A DNA stretch of 64,000 bases, from the IMG/VR virus record IMGVR_UViG_3300030109_002859, positions 1-64,000 of that record; one strand, given 5' to 3'. Under the pieces are notes generated by a model. It searched no databases and was not told the DNA's origin. It saw nothing but the letters and a program-made list of their open reading frames with translations. Source of the DNA: a virus. Below, one piece after another: positions 44,223-52,607 of the stretch. A program made the translations under genes and the position numbers. How positions within the stretch are numbered: the stretch's first letter is position 1; each line of letters opens with the position of its first letter.

Positions 44223-45904
44223 TGGCAAGAAGAAATAAACCGATACCAAGAAGTCAACGATTAATCTTTAATCGTGGGACAAAAGTTAGTCGTAATTCTC
44301 CTGGAGCAAAAGATGATGTAAAAAACTTTTCAGTAGGTTTGATGGATATGGACTCTGCTATTATGTATTACTTCAATGAAGTAATCAAACCAGAAGTAGA
44401 AGTCAATAAAGAAAAAGTTAAAGTTCCTTGCATTTACGCATCACCAGAACGTTGGTTTCAAATTCAAAGACAAGGATATTTAAGGGATAAGAAAAAGCAA
44501 GTTATTGTTCCTTTGATTGCATATAAAAGAACAGGAATAGCAAAAAATACAGATATACCTATTGATAAGTTGGATGCGAACAAACCAACACAATTTTATA
44601 GTTTTGAAAAGAAGTTCTCACATACAAATCGTTATGACAAATTTAGTGTTCTACAAGACCTAACACCCAATAAAGAGTTTTACAATGTAACAATGCCAGA
44701 CTATATAACATTGACATATGAGTTTACAATATGGACAAGTTATATAGAGCAAATGAACACCATTGTTGAAAAGGTTAATTATTCAGACGGAGCATATTGG
44801 GGTGAACCTGGTAAAATGCGATTTAGAAGTTCAATTGAAAGTTTTTCCGACGCGACAGAAATAGAGGGTGAAAAATTAATTAAGACCACATTTACTGTTA
44901 CGATGTATGGGTATATTTTACCTGAACAATTTGATAATCAGAACACAACACAAAAGTATTTAACACCTAAAAAAATTATTATGAGAGAGGATGTAGATAC
45001 GGATGTTTTTAAGCCAGAGGTAGTTCCAACAGGAGTAGGAGTTGGTGGAGTTTCTACTGATAAAAGTATTTTTGGGATTTCAGTTGCAAATCAATTTATT
45101 TTAACACAAGGTACAGGTGTAACAATATCAAATACCGGAGTTGGATTTAATGGTGCAAGTGCACTAACACAGGCAATATCTATCGGTCAACCGGTGGGAA
45201 CTACTGATAGTGTTCTATTCAATCAAGTAACAGCAAGTAATTCAATACAAGTTGGTGATTCATCTACATTATATACTTCAACAGGTATAAGTGGTAGTAT
45301 TGATATTACAGGTTCATTAGAAACCACGGGTAATTTTAATGTTCAAGGTGATACAACAATTACAGGAACATTAACAGCAAATGAATTTCATACAACATTT
45401 ACTTCAGCATCAATTATATTTGCAAGTGGTTCTACAAAGTTTGGTGATTCTCAAGACGACACACACCAATTTACAGGTAGTGTTGACATCACGGGTTCAT
45501 TTGAATTAATGGGACATTCGGTAAATGAAATATCAAATGATACAACATTGGCAGGTTCAAGTGCAACTGCATTAGTAACTGAAAATGCAGTAAAATCATA
45601 TGTTGACGCCGAAGTGGGAGATGTTCAAACTTATTTAAGAAAGAATTTTTATAAATCATCAGCAAGTATAACTAATGCCACAACAGCAAGTTTTACTGCG
45701 GTGACAGCGTCCGCTCCAAGTGGATACACTGCAACAAGTGAAAATGATTTTGTATTCTTTATCAATGGACAATTTATGGAAAATAATGCCATAGGAATAC
45801 AACAAAAAGGAAGTTCATTGGAATTACACGTTGATACGGGTAGTATTGGATATATTTTAGAAAGTGATGACGAGATATTTGGATTTGGTAAATTTAATTC
45901 ATAG
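44222..45904 (+). CDS. Tail-terminator-like N-domain fused to a fibre domain
   Basis: 560 residues. The first ~265 resemble gp15-like tail completion proteins: VPCIYASPERWFQIQRQGYL (~65-84), KVIVPLIAYKRTGI, and MPDYITLTYEFTIWTSYIEQMNTIVEKV (~157-184), the layout of tail terminators. From ~270 on the protein is a Ser/Thr/Gly fibre: GTGVTISNTG, ITGSLETTGNFNVQGDT, FGDSQDDTHQFTGS, then a 110-residue tip ending DEIFGFGKFNS that recurs in the next gene. A connector and fibre in one chain would be unusual for T4-like phages. Confidence 0.55.
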   Translation: MARRNKPIPRSQRLIFNRGTKVSRNSPGAKDDVKNFSVGLMDMDSAIMYYFNEVIKPEVEVNKEKVKVPCIYASPERWFQIQRQGYLRDKKKQVIVPLIAYKRTGIAKNTDIPIDKLDANKPTQFYSFEKKFSHTNRYDKFSVLQDLTPNKEFYNVTMPDYITLTYEFTIWTSYIEQMNTIVEKVNYSDGAYWGEPGKMRFRSSIESFSDATEIEGEKLIKTTFTVTMYGYILPEQFDNQNTTQKYLTPKKIIMREDVDTDVFKPEVVPTGVGVGGVSTDKSIFGISVANQFILTQGTGVTISNTGVGFNGASALTQAISIGQPVGTTDSVLFNQVTASNSIQVGDSSTLYTSTGISGSIDITGSLETTGNFNVQGDTTITGTLTANEFHTTFTSASIIFASGSTKFGDSQDDTHQFTGSVDITGSFELMGHSVNEISNDTTLAGSSATALVTENAVKSYVDAEVGDVQTYLRKNFYKSSASITNATTASFTAVTASAPSGYTATSENDFVFFINGQFMENNAIGIQQKGSSLELHVDTGSIGYILESDDEIFGFGKFNS

Positions 45905-45912
45905 GAGTAACA

Positions 45913-46767
45913 ATGGCTGAATTAAAATATAAAAATCCATTAAAGATTAAAATAGAGACTGGAGTATTGGGAAATGTCAATGGAACTGAGTTTTCGGTTC
46001 TTGATGTGGAAGGTATTCTTGATGAAAACATAACCATTAGTATTGGACAAAGTGTTGCAACAAGTTCTAATGTTGTGTTTGGAGCAGTAACAAGTTCTGA
46101 TGTCGTAAAGATAGGTAATCTATTTTTAGGTGATGGATTTATAAGTAGTTCAAATAATGTAATGGCACATACGGGTAGTATCGTCGTTACAGAAAACGCT
46201 ACATTTCCATCAATGGAAACAATTGGACAATTGAACTATGATAAACTCGAAGTAAGTGTAACGGGTTCATCTACGATATTTAAAAGTGGTTCAACGATAT
46301 ATGGTGATAGTTTAGATGATATTCATCAACAATCAGGTAGCGCAGATATAACTGGCTCATTTAAGTTAGAGAATTATAGTATTAATGAGATATCAAATGA
46401 TACTTCGTTAGCTGATAGTAGCACAACTTCATTACCGACTGAGAATGCTACCAAGGGATACTTGACAACACTAAATGTTCCAAACAAATTGGCATATTTA
46501 AGAAAGTCATTTGCTCACACAGGTAGTTATACAGCAGCAGAAACTTCAAGTTTCACAGCGGTAACCGCATCTGCACCAAGTGGAGTGACTACTACGACTG
46601 AAAATGATTTTATATTTTTTATAAATGGTATGATGATTGAAAACGATGCCTTTACGATAACACAAAAGACATCAACAAATTTAGAATTAAGGTTAGATAC
46701 AAGTGCATTAGGATACTCATTGGAAAATGATGATGAGGTCGTAGGATTTGGTAAATTTAATAGTTAG
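45913..46767 (+). CDS. Fibre protein, paralogue of preceding fibre domain
   Basis: 284 residues. From about residue 115 it matches the C-terminal half of the upstream protein nearly position by position: SGSTIYGDSLDDIHQQSGS.DITGSF, NEISNDTSLA, YLRKSFAHTGSYTAAETSSFTAVTASAPSG, ENDFIFFINGMMIEN and the ending DEVVGFGKFNS. The N-terminal 110 residues differ and are again fibre-like. This is a clear tandem duplication of the tip module, likely presenting related receptor-binding or capping tips near the neck (inference). Confidence 0.6.
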   Translation: MAELKYKNPLKIKIETGVLGNVNGTEFSVLDVEGILDENITISIGQSVATSSNVVFGAVTSSDVVKIGNLFLGDGFISSSNNVMAHTGSIVVTENATFPSMETIGQLNYDKLEVSVTGSSTIFKSGSTIYGDSLDDIHQQSGSADITGSFKLENYSINEISNDTSLADSSTTSLPTENATKGYLTTLNVPNKLAYLRKSFAHTGSYTAAETSSFTAVTASAPSGVTTTTENDFIFFINGMMIENDAFTITQKTSTNLELRLDTSALGYSLENDDEVVGFGKFNS

Positions 46768-46775
46768 ATATTTAT
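46768..46775 (+). promoter_or_regulatory. Candidate late promoter motif (ATATTTAT)
   Basis: TAGATATTTATAAGTAAGG, overlapping the previous stop region and 26 bases before ATG 46802. Confidence 0.4.
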
Positions 46776-46801
46776 AAGTAAGGAAAAAATAAAAGAGAAA
46801 A

Positions 46802-48832
46802 ATGGCAGATTTAAAATCAAAACAAATTAAATTCCCTTTAACAGGGACGAGTGTAGTATCAAGTTCAGCACAAATAGCTACTGACATTAGTGGTTCTTTT
46901 ACTGCCGCAAGTTCAAGTTTTTCTACAAGAGTAACAACTGCAGAAACGGAATTAGGAAATACACTACTATCAAGTTCAGCACAAATAGCTACTGATATTA
47001 GTGGTTCTTTTGTCGCTGATAGTGGTAGTTTCTCAACAAGAATTACAACCGCAGAGTCGGAGTTAGGTAATACTATATTATCAAGTTCAGCACAAATAGC
47101 TACTGACATTAGTGGTTCTTTTGTAGCACCAAGTGCAAGTTTTTCTACAAGAGTAACGACTGCTGAGACAGAATTAGGTAATACTTTATTTAGTAGTTCA
47201 GCACAAGTTGACCACGATTCTACAACAAATTTCGTAGCAAACGAACACATTAATCACACAAGTGTTGACATAACAGCTGGAGCAGGTCTAACAGGTGGTG
47301 GAGATATTTCATCAACAAGAACATTGGCAGTCGGAGCCGGAACAGGAGTTACTGTAAACGCTGATGATGTTGCTATTGGACAGGCAGTTGCAACAACTTC
47401 AAAACCATTATTTGCAGCAATATCTGCAAGTGGTGATGTTAGTGCAAGTGCAAGTGGTTCTTTTTTAAATATATTTGCAACAAATAATGTAAAGGGAACT
47501 AATGTATATGGTAATCTAATCGGTACGGTTGGAACAGCAACACAAGGAACGATAGACCACGACTCATTGGCAAACTTCGTAGCAGACGAACACGTTGCTC
47601 ACGGAGATGTAAGTGTTATAGCTGGAACAGGACTGACTGGTGGTGGAACAATCGCATCAAACAGAACTTTAAATGTTATCGGTGGAACAGGTGTTACTGC
47701 AAATGCAGACGACATCGCTATTGGGCAGGATGTAGCAACAACTGCAAATGTAACATTCGCATCCGTGACCACAACAGGAAATATTGAAGCAGAGGGTGAT
47801 GTTATAGCGAGAAACTATATTGTAAGTTCATCAGTAACTCATATGACTTCATCAATTATGAGTGGTTCTACAAGATTTGGTGATACACCAGCAGATGATA
47901 CACATCAATTTACAGGTTCGTTATTTGTAACTGGTTCATCATTCAATATCGATTCAATTGGTAGTGTAAGTTCAAGTAATAGTGGTTCTTTCTTGAATGT
48001 TTTTGCAACAAACAATATGAAAGCTACCAATGTATATGGTAACTTGGTTGGTACGGTTGGAACGGCTACTCAAGGGACTATTGACCACGATTCATTAGCT
48101 AATTTTGTGGCGAATGAACATATAGACCATAGTGGTGTGACAATCACAGCTGGTGATGGATTAAGTGGTGGTGGAACAATCGCATCTACAAGAACATTAG
48201 CAGTTGAAGCAGCACAAACAACAATTACTTCGTTATTTGCAACTGATATTAAAATTGGTGAAGACGACCAAACAAAAATAGATTTTGAAGATGATAATCA
48301 GATTAACTTTTATGGAAATAATGTAAAATTATTAGAATTATCAAACGCTAATAGTGGAGATGCGGTTTTTAATGTCGCAACCGCTGATAAAAACTTTACA
48401 ATTAAAGGAACAGATGGTTCAACAGCCATTACCGCTCTCGATATTGATATGGCGGCAGCTGGTAATGCACAATTCAACGCAAATATATCAGGTTCTCAAA
48501 TAGAAGCAAGTGGTGATGTAATCGCATTTGGTTCATCAGACAAAAGATTAAAAGACAACATTACACCAATTGAAAATCCATTAGAAAAGATGGACAAAAT
48601 CGGTGGTTACACATTTGATTGGAATGAAAAACAAGATACATACAAAGGACACGATGTTGGTGTTATTGCACAAGAAATTGAGGAAATTTTACCAGAAGTC
48701 GTAACCACAAGAGGTACAGGTTATAAAGCGGTCAAGTATGAAAAAATTGTCCCACTATTGATAGAATCAATAAAAGAATTACAGAAAAAAGTTCAACAAA
48801 TAGAACAAAATTGTGATTGTTTGAACAAATAG
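46802..48832 (+). CDS. Tail/neck fibre with repeats and C-terminal S74 chaperone
   Basis: 676 residues. Residues ~15-140 hold about three and a half copies of a 37-residue repeat built on SSAQIATDISGSF and STRVTTAETELGNT. Residues ~150-480 alternate ITAGxGLTGGGxIxSxRTL blocks with NVYGNLIGTVGTATQGTIDHDSLANF blocks (three rounds). From ~580 comes the Peptidase_S74 intramolecular chaperone: SDKRLKDNI (the Ser at the self-cleavage site), YTFDWNEK, VGVIAQEIEEILPE and a trimeric coiled coil to the end. The chaperone guides trimerisation and is cut off. It is probably a host-binding fibre. Confidence 0.85.
   Translation: MADLKSKQIKFPLTGTSVVSSSAQIATDISGSFTAASSSFSTRVTTAETELGNTLLSSSAQIATDISGSFVADSGSFSTRITTAESELGNTILSSSAQIATDISGSFVAPSASFSTRVTTAETELGNTLFSSSAQVDHDSTTNFVANEHINHTSVDITAGAGLTGGGDISSTRTLAVGAGTGVTVNADDVAIGQAVATTSKPLFAAISASGDVSASASGSFLNIFATNNVKGTNVYGNLIGTVGTATQGTIDHDSLANFVADEHVAHGDVSVIAGTGLTGGGTIASNRTLNVIGGTGVTANADDIAIGQDVATTANVTFASVTTTGNIEAEGDVIARNYIVSSSVTHMTSSIMSGSTRFGDTPADDTHQFTGSLFVTGSSFNIDSIGSVSSSNSGSFLNVFATNNMKATNVYGNLVGTVGTATQGTIDHDSLANFVANEHIDHSGVTITAGDGLSGGGTIASTRTLAVEAAQTTITSLFATDIKIGEDDQTKIDFEDDNQINFYGNNVKLLELSNANSGDAVFNVATADKNFTIKGTDGSTAITALDIDMAAAGNAQFNANISGSQIEASGDVIAFGSSDKRLKDNITPIENPLEKMDKIGGYTFDWNEKQDTYKGHDVGVIAQEIEEILPEVVTTRGTGYKAVKYEKIVPLLIESIKELQKKVQQIEQNCDCLNK
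46855..47225 (+). repeat. 111-bp tandem coding repeat in fibre gene
   Basis: Units start at about 46861, 46972 and 47083, with a degenerate fourth at about 47194, each beginning AAGTTCAGCACAAATAGC or close to it. The spacing is 111 bases (37 codons). The units are nearly identical at the nucleotide level over ~40 bases, which points to recent duplication or ongoing recombination. Confidence 0.85.
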
Positions 48833-48836
48833 TTTT

Positions 48837-48844
48837 ATATTTAT
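48837..48844 (+). promoter_or_regulatory. Candidate late promoter motif (ATATTTAT)
   Basis: TTTTATATTTATATATAAC, 30 bases before ATG 48875, in a 42-base gap that also has AAGGAG at 48864-48869. Confidence 0.4.
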
Positions 48845-48874
48845 ATATAACTTTAAGTATATTAAGGAGTTACA

Positions 48875-49165
48875 ATGGCAAAGAAAACAACAAAAAAAGA
48901 AATAAAATTCACACAAGAAGAATTAACTTCATTAGAAAATCTTAAACAAGGGTATGATAGTATAGAGAAAGCATTAGGAAGTTTAGAAATATCTCGAATG
49001 CAAACAGAACAAACACTTGAAAAGATTGTAAATGAAAAAGTTCGTGTAGAAACTAATTATGATGAACTCAAAAAGAGTGAGGCACAATTACTTAGTACAT
49101 TGAATGAAAAGTATGGTAGAGGGAATCTCGACCCAACAACAGGTGTGTTCACACCAGCAAAATAA
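48875..49165 (+). CDS. Small coiled-coil protein
   Basis: 96 residues, with an almost continuous heptad pattern from residue ~12 to 80 and a flexible NLDPTTGVFTPAK tail. It follows the fibre and precedes the sheath, with its own promoter motif. Small coiled-coil proteins of this size in phages can be fibre-assembly chaperones or whisker-like parts; the sequence does not decide. Confidence 0.5.
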   Translation: MAKKTTKKEIKFTQEELTSLENLKQGYDSIEKALGSLEISRMQTEQTLEKIVNEKVRVETNYDELKKSEAQLLSTLNEKYGRGNLDPTTGVFTPAK

Positions 49166-49200
49166 TTACCCTTGTAGATGAGTTTTGAGAATTTACTTTG

Positions 49201-49208
49201 ATACTTAT
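49201..49208 (+). promoter_or_regulatory. Candidate late promoter motif (ATACTTAT)
   Basis: TTTGATACTTATTCATAG, 36 bases before the sheath ATG 49245. Confidence 0.45.
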
Positions 49209-49244
49209 TCATAGTAAATAATTTCAATCTTTAGGAGAAAGATA

Positions 49245-51644
49245 ATGGCCGAGAGAATAGTAAGTCCTGGTGTTTTTACCAGAGAAAAAGATTTATCATT
49301 CTTACCACAAGGAATTAGTGATATTGGAGCAGCTTTAATTGGCCCGACAGAAATGGGCCCGGCATTCGTTCCAACACAAATTCGTAATATGGGTGAGTTT
49401 GAAACAATCTTTGGTAAAGAAAACCAAGACTTTTATGTTCCTTTTACTGCGAAGCAATACCTTCGTAGTGCAGGAACAGTAACAATAGTTCGTGTGATGG
49501 GATTAGGTGGATACGCCAATGATACAGTAGTATTAGGTATTAGTGGTTCATTTGGACACTTAGTCGCAGCAACACTTAAACCTTCAAGAGGCGCAACAAC
49601 CCCTGACTCAACAGAAATAGCAGGGCCAACAAGTGCTTCAATCGTAATGGGAGTACCTTCAGCAAGTACATTTACATTGAATCTTGATACAAATAATGCA
49701 GGAGAAACATCAGCATTTGCACTATCATTTGATTCAAGTTCAGCTAACTATATTACAAAAGTATTTAGTGAAGACCCACAAGACGCAAACCAAGCAGTTT
49801 ATGTGTATTCTAATTTCCAACACACACAAAATAGAGCAGGTGCAAATGACGCAGTTACTGTCCAAAGTGGTAGTGACGAGGCATTTTCATTTGATTACAA
49901 CGAAGCGACTACACCAGCAGTTCAATCACAATTAGTGAATTCCGCAAGAACAGATTTATTCAAAGTAAAGACTCGTTCACACGGAAGTAATTTGAATTCC
50001 AAATACAAAATTGGTATTTCAAATATTAAAAGACCAGTTGATGTAGCAGGTAGTGATTATGGTTCATTCAGTTTACAGGTGATGATTAACAATCCTGGTG
50101 AATTAGATGATGGAACTATATTGGAAAGCTTCGATAATCTATCATTTGATGAAGATAGTGTAAACTACTTACCAAGAGCAATTGGTGATAAATACACTAC
50201 AATCGATTCAAATGGTAAATTAACCAACAATGGAGATTATGTAAACCAATCACAATACATTTACATTAGTAATTACGGTAATCTTACAGGAATAAATGAA
50301 GAATTAGTTCCTATGGGATTCGGAAAAGTATTACAACCACACAACACTACACTTGGAACACCAAGTGGTAGTACAATCGCAGTAACATTCCCATCAGCAT
50401 CATTTGTTGGAACATCAGTTTCAAGTGGACAAAAGAATAATCGTGGAACATTTGACCAAAATGTTTTCTATGGATTTGACTTTAATAATGTTGACAATCA
50501 ACAATATTTAGCACCACTACCAACAAGTGCAGCAGTTGGAAGCAACCTAACAATGAGTTTAGAGGACGCATATGGAAATGATGACGCATCAACATTAGGA
50601 ACACAATACTCAGCAGGTGATAATAAACTATCATTGAGTGGTTCAGATTTCAGACAATTGAAATTCCAAGTTCCTTTCCAAGGCGGATTTGATGGTGTTA
50701 ATCCAGCAACAGATAGAAAAACTGGAACTAACATATCAACAGCTAACTCACAAGGGTTTGACTTTACAGACGCAAATGCAAGTGGTTCAGTTGCCTTTAA
50801 AAGAGCGATTAACGCAGTTTCTAATCCAGACGAATTTGATATCAACTTGTTATCAACACCAGGTATCATTCACGGATTAGGTGGAGGACACTCTGCAGTA
50901 ACAAATCACGCAATCGATAAGGTTGAGGATAGAGCAGATACATTCTACATTATGGATGGTTCAGTTTATGGAAGAACAATTCAAGGAGCAATCAACGATG
51001 TTAAAACAATAGACTCAAACTATGTAGGAACATATTACCCTTGGGTAAAAATCTTAGATAGTGTTAAAGGTAAACCAACTTGGGTGCCACCTTCAGTAGT
51101 TTTACCAGGTGTTTATGCAAACAACGATAGAGTAGGACAAGAGTGGTTCGCACCAGCAGGTCTAAATCGTGGTGGTTTAACAGAAGTATTAGAAGCACAA
51201 ACAAGACTAACCAACTTGGAAAGAGATGATTTATACGAAAATCGTATTAATCCTATCGCAACTTTCCCTGGTCAAGGTGTAGTAGTGTTTGGACAGAAAA
51301 CACTTCAAGGTAAACCAAGCGCATTAGATAGAATCAATGTAAGAAGATTATTGATTAACTTGAGAAAGTTCATCGCATCATCTTCAAGATTCTTAGTGTT
51401 TGAACAAAACAATAGTGCTTTAAGAAGTCGTTTCTTGAACATTGTAAATCCATATATGGAACAAGTTCAAGCAAATGCAGGACTAACAGCATTCAGAGTA
51501 GTAATGGACGAAACAAACAACACACCAGATGTTGTAGATAGAAACCAATTAGTTGGTCAAATCTTTATCCAACCTACAAGAACAGCTGAGTTCATCGTAT
51601 TGGACTTTGTAGTTCAACCAACAGGCGCAACTTTTCCTGAATAA
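49245..51644 (+). CDS. gp18: Contractile tail sheath protein (gp18-like)
   Basis: 799 residues (T4 gp18 is 659). The N-terminal SPGVFTREKDLSFLPQGISDIGAALIGPTEMGPAFVPTQIRNMGEFETIFG is the sheath signature. The C-terminal domain VLEAQTRLTNLERDDLYENRINPIATFPGQGVVVFGQKTLQ...RINVRRLLINLRKFI...FEQNN...LRSRF (~640-730) is the conserved handshake and core region. The central ~400 residues are a variable surface insertion. Contraction drives the tube through the host envelope. AGGAG is at 49234-49238. Confidence 0.95.
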   Translation: MAERIVSPGVFTREKDLSFLPQGISDIGAALIGPTEMGPAFVPTQIRNMGEFETIFGKENQDFYVPFTAKQYLRSAGTVTIVRVMGLGGYANDTVVLGISGSFGHLVAATLKPSRGATTPDSTEIAGPTSASIVMGVPSASTFTLNLDTNNAGETSAFALSFDSSSANYITKVFSEDPQDANQAVYVYSNFQHTQNRAGANDAVTVQSGSDEAFSFDYNEATTPAVQSQLVNSARTDLFKVKTRSHGSNLNSKYKIGISNIKRPVDVAGSDYGSFSLQVMINNPGELDDGTILESFDNLSFDEDSVNYLPRAIGDKYTTIDSNGKLTNNGDYVNQSQYIYISNYGNLTGINEELVPMGFGKVLQPHNTTLGTPSGSTIAVTFPSASFVGTSVSSGQKNNRGTFDQNVFYGFDFNNVDNQQYLAPLPTSAAVGSNLTMSLEDAYGNDDASTLGTQYSAGDNKLSLSGSDFRQLKFQVPFQGGFDGVNPATDRKTGTNISTANSQGFDFTDANASGSVAFKRAINAVSNPDEFDINLLSTPGIIHGLGGGHSAVTNHAIDKVEDRADTFYIMDGSVYGRTIQGAINDVKTIDSNYVGTYYPWVKILDSVKGKPTWVPPSVVLPGVYANNDRVGQEWFAPAGLNRGGLTEVLEAQTRLTNLERDDLYENRINPIATFPGQGVVVFGQKTLQGKPSALDRINVRRLLINLRKFIASSSRFLVFEQNNSALRSRFLNIVNPYMEQVQANAGLTAFRVVMDETNNTPDVVDRNQLVGQIFIQPTRTAEFIVLDFVVQPTGATFPE

Positions 51645-51660
51645 TAGGAAATGAAAAATA

Positions 51661-51692
51661 AAAAAAAACCCCCATTTATTTGGGGGTTTTTT
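51661..51692. terminator. Bidirectional terminator between sheath gene and minus-strand island
   Basis: AAAAAACCCCCA (to 51674) pairs with TGGGGGTTTTTT (51681-51692). The A-run before and the T-run after the same stem let it terminate transcription from both sides, as expected between convergent genes. Confidence 0.85.
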
Positions 51693-51724
51693 GTTTTAAC
51701 TGGATCGCGTTGATTGGAAATAAA

Positions 51725-52111
51725 TTATTTTGGATATATAGCAAAGGTATCGGCATATTCAGCCAAACAATAACCTTGGGCTCTTCTATACCCATATTGT
51801 GTTTTACTACAACCCCTATACCTAATTCTAAAATTACCCGTTCTCATCATATTCCTAATAGTCGGGTTCCACCTATACATCATAGGAATATCTTTATAAC
51901 AAGCTTGTTCAAGATAAGGAGCTTCATAATATTCTAACCTTAATTCAGGTTGATTCTGATTAGCTTCATATAATTCCATAGGATTGTGTGCATATTGATA
52001 GACATTCATAGTAAATGTCCTATTATCAAAACCAAAAGCTCTTGGAACTTTCGTATCAGCAAAATCTCTCATATAAATACCTTCAGTATCAGTTGTTATA
52101 ACTTCATTCAT
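51725..52111 (-). CDS. Hypothetical protein (minus-strand island)
   Basis: 128 residues. It starts at ATG complementary to 52109-52111, sharing one base with the upstream stop (TAATG), so it is co-transcribed with the gene at 52111-52335. It is rich in Tyr, Arg and Asn, with NVYQYAHNPMELYEANQNQPELRLEYYEAPYLEQ (~36-69). No family recognised. It faces the tail genes and ends at a bidirectional terminator, suggesting a separately timed gene, perhaps early. Confidence 0.55.
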   Translation of the reverse strand: MNEVITTDTEGIYMRDFADTKVPRAFGFDNRTFTMNVYQYAHNPMELYEANQNQPELRLEYYEAPYLEQACYKDIPMMYRWNPTIRNMMRTGNFRIRYRGCSKTQYGYRRAQGYCLAEYADTFAIYPK

Positions 52112-52335
52112 TACAAGTTTTCCTTTCCGTAAATTTCTATTAATCTTGTGTCGTTTAATCTTTTTTCTCTCAACATATCGTAGTAAGGTCTATCTTTTGC
52201 GGCATAATAGAATTTCATAGTCCCATACATAAACATAAATTCTTCTAATCTTTTCAGTTGTTCTATTAGAAATCTTAGAAAAGGAACAATACCTTTTCCA
52301 ATCACATACTTACCGATTATCATCCTAACTAACAT
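52111..52335 (-). CDS. Hypothetical small protein (minus-strand island)
   Basis: 74 residues beginning MLVRMIIGKYVIGKGIVPFLRFLIEQLKRLEEFMFMYGTMKFYY. A hydrophobic, basic first half could associate with membranes. The second half is charged. The ATG lies five bases after the -10 box of a sigma70-like promoter, implying a leaderless mRNA; an inner in-frame ATG at 52323 is the alternative start. Confidence 0.55.
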   Translation of the reverse strand: MLVRMIIGKYVIGKGIVPFLRFLIEQLKRLEEFMFMYGTMKFYYAAKDRPYYDMLREKRLNDTRLIEIYGKENL

Positions 52336-52340
52336 ACTAT

Positions 52341-52369
52341 AATATACCTATTCTTTTTGTAAAAGTCAA
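52341..52369 (-). promoter_or_regulatory. Sigma70-like promoter for minus-strand genes
   Basis: On the minus strand TTGACT (complement of 52364-52369), a 17-base spacer and TATATT (complement of 52341-52346) make a near-consensus promoter. The following ATAGT leads straight into ATG 52335. The -35 box overlaps the stop codon of the upstream mini-gene. Confidence 0.75.
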
Positions 52370-52464
52370 GCGTTTTCTTCAAATAATTCTTCTTCACAAT
52401 CATCACAAAGAAAGAAACCATCTATTTCAACGCCACATTCTTCACATATAATCTCATCAATCAT
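52366..52464 (-). CDS. Zinc-ribbon mini-protein (32 aa)
   Basis: A short minus-strand frame encodes MIDEIICEECGVEIDGFF...DCEEELFEENA, with CEEC (7-10) and CDDC (20-23) forming a compact CxxC-x9-CxxC zinc site on an acidic scaffold. Its start lies five bases beyond the -10 of a consensus sigma70-like promoter. Small acidic zinc-ribbon proteins of phages often bind host transcription or other enzymes; that role is speculative here. Confidence 0.6.
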   Translation of the reverse strand: MIDEIICEECGVEIDGFFLCDDCEEELFEENA

Positions 52465-52469
52465 ACTAT

Positions 52470-52498
52470 AATATACAATGAATAAATGACAATGTCAA
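52470..52498 (-). promoter_or_regulatory. Consensus sigma70-like promoter for zinc-ribbon mini-gene
   Basis: On the minus strand TTGACA (complement of 52493-52498), 17 bases, then TATATT (complement of 52470-52475), followed by ATAGT and ATG at 52464. The box layout and the 15 bases GTATATTATAGTATG are identical to the neighbouring promoter. Confidence 0.8.
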
Positions 52499-52563
52499 GT
52501 AAAAACTTCTAAAAAACTTCTAAAACTATATCATATTTAGTATTCACTTTTTTTGACTTTCTT

Positions 52564-52571
52564 ATATTTAT
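52564..52571 (+). promoter_or_regulatory. Candidate late promoter motif (ATATTTAT)
   Basis: CTTATATTTATTATTG, 36 bases before the tube ATG 52608 and divergent from the sigma70-like promoter on the other strand. Confidence 0.45.
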
Positions 52572-52607
52572 TATTGTAATAAGAAAATTCTTTATAGGAG
52601 AACAACA

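Noticed and set aside
46717-47250. 177-residue minus-strand open frame with internal repeats
   Set aside because: Its repeats are the reverse reading of the fibre gene's 111-bp repeats; no promoter or ribosome-binding site supports it.
52501-52530. Direct repeat AAACTTCTA between the divergent promoters
   Set aside because: Two short AT-rich copies only; could be chance and no operator-like symmetry is visible.
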